The notes under the pieces: generated by a model
The model's database searches: none
Told to the model about the DNA's origin: nothing
Seen by the model: the letters and a program-made list of their open reading frames with translations, nothing else
NCBI GenBank assembly: GCA_035495815.1
Contig: DATJFH010000382.1
Location: forward strand, 1-17,344
Direction of reading: 5' to 3'
Length of the DNA stretch: 17,344 nt
Source of the DNA: DATJFH01 sp035495815
GTDB taxonomy: Bacteria > Acidobacteriota > Terriglobia > Bryobacterales > Bryobacteraceae
Program-made: the position numbers and the translations under genes
Part shown: positions 14,194 through 17,344 of the stretch, piece after piece
Position numbering within the stretch: the stretch's first letter is position 1
Layout of the letters: each line of letters starts with the position of its first letter

Positions 14194-15586
14194 GTCCGAC
14201 ATGATGAATACTTGGAAGGCAGCCGCGTGTGCCGGGCGTTTCCGCCTGCCGGGCCGCGCCTGGCGCTCGCTGGTAACCCTGGCGCTATCCGCGGCGGCGA
14301 CGCTGGCCGCGGCCGACCGTCCGGTGCTGCAGCTCACCCTGCGGCGGGCGGTGGACCTGGCCACCTCACCCGAGGGCAGCCTCCGGATCCAGCTCGCCAA
14401 CGAGCTGACGCGGCAGGCGCAGGCCCGCTCCGAACAGGCCCGCGCGGGACTCCTGCCGCAGATCGAAGGGTCGGTGACCAAAGAGAACATGAACCGAAAT
14501 CTGGCCGCCGTCGGACTGCAGCTCAACGTTCCGGTCGCCGGCTTCCAGTTTCCGCAGGTGGTGGGCCCGTTCGACGTGTTCGATGCGCGCCTCTCCGGTA
14601 CGCAGTCGCTGTTCGATCTCAGCGTCATCCGGCGCTACCAGGCGTCGAAGGTGGCGATCTCGGCGGCGAAGTCGGACCGCGCCGGCGTGGAGGAGCAGGT
14701 GGTGGCGCAGATCTCCAAGACATACCTGGCGGCGCTGCGGGCCGACGCCGACGAAGCCGCGGCGCGGTCCAACGTGGCTCTGGCCAAGGCGCTGCTCGAG
14801 CAGGCAGAGAGTCTGAAATCGGCGGGGACGGGCACCGGCATTGAAGTGACGAGGCAGCGGGTGCAGCTGGCCAACGAGAATCAACGGCTGCTGGTGACTG
14901 AAAATCAGAAGCGCCGCGCGCGGCTGCAACTGCTCAAGGCGATGAACCTGCGGCTCGATACGGAAATCGAGCTGACCGACCAGCTCACCTACATTCCCGT
15001 GGACGCCGTAATGCTCCAGCAGATCAAGGCCGCCGCGCTCGAAGCGCGCTGGGATTATCAGGCCCAACTCTCGAAGCAGGACAACGCGCGGCTGGCGTCG
15101 AGCGCGGTAAAGATGGAGCAGCTTCCATCCCTCTCGACGTTCGCCAATTACGGCTCGATCGGGAGCGGGTTCACGAGCGCTCTGCCTACCCGCGAATACG
15201 GGGTCACGCTGCGCGTCCCGATTTTCTCCGGTGGCAGGCGGCGGGGCAGGCGGCATGAGAGCGAGTCGCAATTGCGGCAGGAGCAGATCCGGACGAACGA
15301 CCTCAAAGACCAGATCGACCTCGACGTGCGGCTGGCGGTGGACGCGCTGCAGTCCGCGGAAGAGGAAGTAAAGGTGGCCGCCGAAGGTTTGACGCTCGCC
15401 GAGAACGAGCTGGCGCAGGCGCGCCGCCGGCTGGACGCGGGCGTGGCCATCAGCCTGGAAGTGACCGACGCCCAGACGCGGCTTTCCCGGGCGCGCGACA
15501 ACCAAATTGCGGCGCTGCTCCATCATGCGGAGGCCCGGATCGACCTTGGACAAGCTACAGGCGCTTTGCGCAGGGTCCTGCAGTAA
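14186..15586 (+). CDS. TolC-family outer-membrane efflux protein
   Basis: From ATG 14186 the product has 466 residues. The signal-type segment is at about 26-43 (AWRSLVTLALSAAATLAAA) after an unusually long charged N-terminus; ATG 14201 would shorten it slightly. Two outer-membrane efflux protein repeats follow, each with long coiled-coil helices: LTRQAQARSEQARAGLLPQI and QISKTYLAALRADADEAAA in the first half, TREYGVTLRVPIFSGGRRR and LAENELAQARRRLDAGVA in the second. TolC-like proteins form trimeric outer-membrane channels with a periplasmic tunnel. It lies between the TetR gene (8-base overlap) and the adaptor gene (15-base gap); GGGAG six bases before the ATG is the ribosome binding site. 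It should dock with the HlyD-like adaptor and the ABC pump encoded downstream. Confidence 0.92.
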   Translation: MSKSDMMNTWKAAACAGRFRLPGRAWRSLVTLALSAAATLAAADRPVLQLTLRRAVDLATSPEGSLRIQLANELTRQAQARSEQARAGLLPQIEGSVTKENMNRNLAAVGLQLNVPVAGFQFPQVVGPFDVFDARLSGTQSLFDLSVIRRYQASKVAISAAKSDRAGVEEQVVAQISKTYLAALRADADEAAARSNVALAKALLEQAESLKSAGTGTGIEVTRQRVQLANENQRLLVTENQKRRARLQLLKAMNLRLDTEIELTDQLTYIPVDAVMLQQIKAAALEARWDYQAQLSKQDNARLASSAVKMEQLPSLSTFANYGSIGSGFTSALPTREYGVTLRVPIFSGGRRRGRRHESESQLRQEQIRTNDLKDQIDLDVRLAVDALQSAEEEVKVAAEGLTLAENELAQARRRLDAGVAISLEVTDAQTRLSRARDNQIAALLHHAEARIDLGQATGALRRVLQ

Positions 15587-15601
15587 CCGGAAAGGAATTC
15601 A

Positions 15602-16774
15602 ATGTCGAAGCGTACGATCATCCTGATCCTAGTGATTGCCGCGGTAGGAATCGCCGCCGCCTGGACGTTTCGCGGCCGCCGTGAGCCCGGCAACCGGATC
15701 CGCATCTCCGGCAACATGGAGCTGACGCAGGTGAATATCGCCTTCAAAGTGGCCGGCCGGCTGATCGAGCGGGCGGTGGACGAGGGCGATCCGGTCAGAA
15801 AAGGCACGATCGTGGCGCGGCTGGACCGGGATCAGCTGCTCAAACAGCGGGAACGCGAGGAAGCGGCGCTGGCGCAGGCGCGGTCGCAAATGGCGCAGGC
15901 GGCAACCACCGTGGAGTGGACGCGCGAGAGCCAGGCCAGCGACCTCGAGCAGCGTCAGGCGGAGCTGAGCCAAGCCCACGCCCGGTTGCGGGAGCTGGAA
16001 GCGGGCTCGCGTCCGCAGGAGATCCAGGAAGCGCGCGCGGCCGTGGAAGCGGCGCGCGCCGAGGCGGACCGCGCGCAAAAAGATTACGGGCGCGGCCAGG
16101 TTCTTCACGGGCGGGACGACATTTCCACGGCGCAATTGGACCAGTACCGTGCGCGCGCCGAATCCGCCGCCGCGGCGCTGCGGCAGGCGCAGGAGCGGCT
16201 GAAGCTGGTGGAAGCCGGTCCGCGTCAGGAGACGGTGGACGCCGCCAGGGCCCAGGTGAACCGGGCCGCGGCGAGCGTGAAGTGGTCCCAGGCCCAGCGG
16301 CTCGACGTGACCCGCAAACAGCAGGAAGTTCAATCCCGCCGCACCGACATCGACCGCGCGCGCGCGCAGCTCGCTCTGATCGACTCCCAGCTTGGAGATC
16401 TGGAGGTCGCCTCGCCCGTCGACGGCGTGGTCCTGGTGAAGGCCGCGAACGTCGGCGAGATTCTGGCGCCGGGAACGACCGTGGTGACCGTGGGCGATAT
16501 CGAGCACCCGTGGCTGCGCGGCTACATCAACGAACGCGACCTGGGCCGGGTCAAGTTGGGGACCCATGCCCGCATCACCACCGATTCGTATCCGGGGAAG
16601 GTCTACGAGGGGCGCGTCTCGTTCATCGCATCGGAGGCCGAGTTCACTCCGAAACAGATCCAGACCTCGGAAGAGCGGGTGAAACTGGTGTACCGGATCA
16701 AGATCGAAGTGGACAATCCGAGCCGGGAGCTGAAGTCGAACATGCCTGCCGACGCCGAGATCGTCCTGGAGTAG
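15602..16774 (+). CDS. HlyD/YbhG-like periplasmic adaptor of an ABC efflux pump
   Basis: A 390-residue membrane-fusion protein. It has an N-terminal membrane anchor (about 5-21, TIILILVIAAVGIAAAW), a first lipoyl half (VNIAFKVAGRLIERAVDEGDPVRKG), a very long Ala/Gln/Arg-rich coiled-coil hairpin (about 75-275), the second lipoyl half (LGDLEVASPVDGVVLVKAANVGE) and a C-terminal beta-barrel region (PWLRGYINERDLGRVKLG). This order is that of YbhG/HlyD-type adaptors linking an inner-membrane ABC transporter to a TolC channel. The coiled coil is long enough to meet TolC directly. AAAGGA precedes the ATG at proper distance. The ABC ATPase gene starts one base after its stop, so the two are coupled. 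Confidence 0.93.
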   Translation: MSKRTIILILVIAAVGIAAAWTFRGRREPGNRIRISGNMELTQVNIAFKVAGRLIERAVDEGDPVRKGTIVARLDRDQLLKQREREEAALAQARSQMAQAATTVEWTRESQASDLEQRQAELSQAHARLRELEAGSRPQEIQEARAAVEAARAEADRAQKDYGRGQVLHGRDDISTAQLDQYRARAESAAAALRQAQERLKLVEAGPRQETVDAARAQVNRAAASVKWSQAQRLDVTRKQQEVQSRRTDIDRARAQLALIDSQLGDLEVASPVDGVVLVKAANVGEILAPGTTVVTVGDIEHPWLRGYINERDLGRVKLGTHARITTDSYPGKVYEGRVSFIASEAEFTPKQIQTSEERVKLVYRIKIEVDNPSRELKSNMPADAEIVLE

Positions 16775-16775
16775 C

Positions 16776-17344
16776 GTGCCCGAGACCATTATCAAAACCA
16801 CCGACTTGACGCGCCGGTTCGGCGCCCTGACGGCCGTGGACGCGTTGACTCTCGAAGTGGCCAAGGGCGAGATCTTCGGCCTGGTCGGCCCGGACGGCGC
16901 CGGCAAGACGACCACGCTGCGGCTTCTCTGCGCCTTGATGGATCCGACTTCCGGCCGGGCGTCGGTAGCCGGTCACGATGTGGCGCGCGAGCCGCAGGCG
17001 GTGAAGGATCGCATCGGCTACATGGCGCAGCGGTTTGGCCTGTACACCGATCTCACGGTGGACGAGAACATGGATTTCTACGCCGACCTGTTCGGCGTCA
17101 CTTCCTCCGATCGCGCCCGCATGATGCCTGATCTGTTGCGCATGACGCGCATGGAGCCCTTCCGGGGACGCCGCGCGGGTCTGCTCTCCGGCGGGATGAA
17201 GCAGAAGCTGGCTCTCATGTGCACGCTGCTGCACCGCCCCGAGATCCTGTTCCTCGACGAGCCCACCAACGGGGTGGATCCCGTCTCCCGTCGCGACTTC
17301 TGGGCGATCCTCTATCAACTGGTGAAGGACGGAATTACCATTTT
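16776..17344 (+). CDS. ABC transporter ATP-binding protein (YbhF-like), cut by window edge
   Basis: The first 189 residues of an ABC ATPase are visible. Walker A is GPDGAGKTT (38-46), with Asp where most have Asn, as in YbhF and related export ATPases. The Q-loop Gln85 is in YMAQRFGLY, the signature LSGGM is at 137-141, and Walker B ILFLDE with Glu162 is followed by the D-loop in PTNGVDP. The start is GTG 16776, one base after the adaptor stop, with GGAG four bases upstream inside the end of that gene. The gene continues beyond the window; YbhF-type proteins often carry a second ATPase half, which cannot be judged here. It should energise export of a drug or lipid-like compound through ABC-2-type permeases expected next. 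Confidence 0.93.
   Translation, partial: MPETIIKTTDLTRRFGALTAVDALTLEVAKGEIFGLVGPDGAGKTTTLRLLCALMDPTSGRASVAGHDVAREPQAVKDRIGYMAQRFGLYTDLTVDENMDFYADLFGVTSSDRARMMPDLLRMTRMEPFRGRRAGLLSGGMKQKLALMCTLLHRPEILFLDEPTNGVDPVSRRDFWAILYQLVKDGITI

Noticed and set aside
14366..15553. 395-residue minus-strand open frame opposite the TolC-like gene
   Set aside because: Shadow frame; TolC-family features are clear on the plus strand.
15629..16915. 428-residue minus-strand open frame opposite the adaptor gene
   Set aside because: Mirror of a GC-rich coiled-coil gene, His/Arg/Leu-rich with no motif.
13017..17344. Possible defence island built on SPFH, TetR and ABC genes
   Set aside because: The genes form a standard efflux operon and a regulator-slipin pair; no nuclease, toxin, STAND or CRISPR component is present.

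Overview
The window looks like chromosomal DNA of a GC-rich, double-membraned soil-type bacterium. An Acidobacteriota member close to Candidatus Solibacter/Bryobacterales is my best guess. The inference rests on gene content: secreted FG-GAP/VCBS proteins, a DUF2961 (GH172) protein, a Tat-exported aldo/keto reductase, a YwrD-type gamma-glutamyltransferase homologue and a TolC-type efflux operon. There is no rRNA, tRNA, transposase, integrase, phage gene or CRISPR array. Coding density is high and no gene-free stretch exceeds about 160 bases.

Left part (1-6205). A minus-strand pair encodes a Tat-exported aldo/keto reductase (1092-1961) followed by a secreted TPR protein that runs off the left edge (1-1076). 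Divergent from them is a gamma-glutamyltranspeptidase-family gene (2049-3761). It meets a minus-strand patatin-like phospholipase (3864-4928) tail to tail. The patatin start lies only 23 bases from the start of a plus-strand deoxyhypusine-synthase-like gene (4952-6205).

Middle part (6272-11950). A secreted GH172/DUF2961 protein (6272-7294) is followed by four consecutive secreted beta-propeller or propeller-like proteins: an FG-GAP/VCBS protein (minus), a TolB/PD40 protein (plus), and a translationally coupled VCBS-Kelch pair (minus). No enzymatic role can be assigned to the four propellers.

Right part (12107-17344). A YtrA-type GntR regulator and a stomatin/slipin (SPFH) membrane protein form a tight minus-strand operon in which the regulator's last codons are also the slipin ribosome binding site. 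Divergent from it is a tripartite efflux operon: TetR repressor, TolC-like outer-membrane factor, HlyD/YbhG-like adaptor and YbhF-like ABC ATPase. It is cut by the right edge; the permease genes should lie beyond it. The 91-base region between the two regulators carries a candidate GntR operator, a good sigma70-like promoter for the TetR operon, and repeats and a palindrome at the TetR start codon.

I found no convincing completely new system. The best leads are two family members whose substrate-binding residues depart from the characterised enzymes (the GGT homologue and the deoxyhypusine-synthase-like protein), the GntR-slipin operon, and the cluster of secreted propellers beside a GH172 protein.
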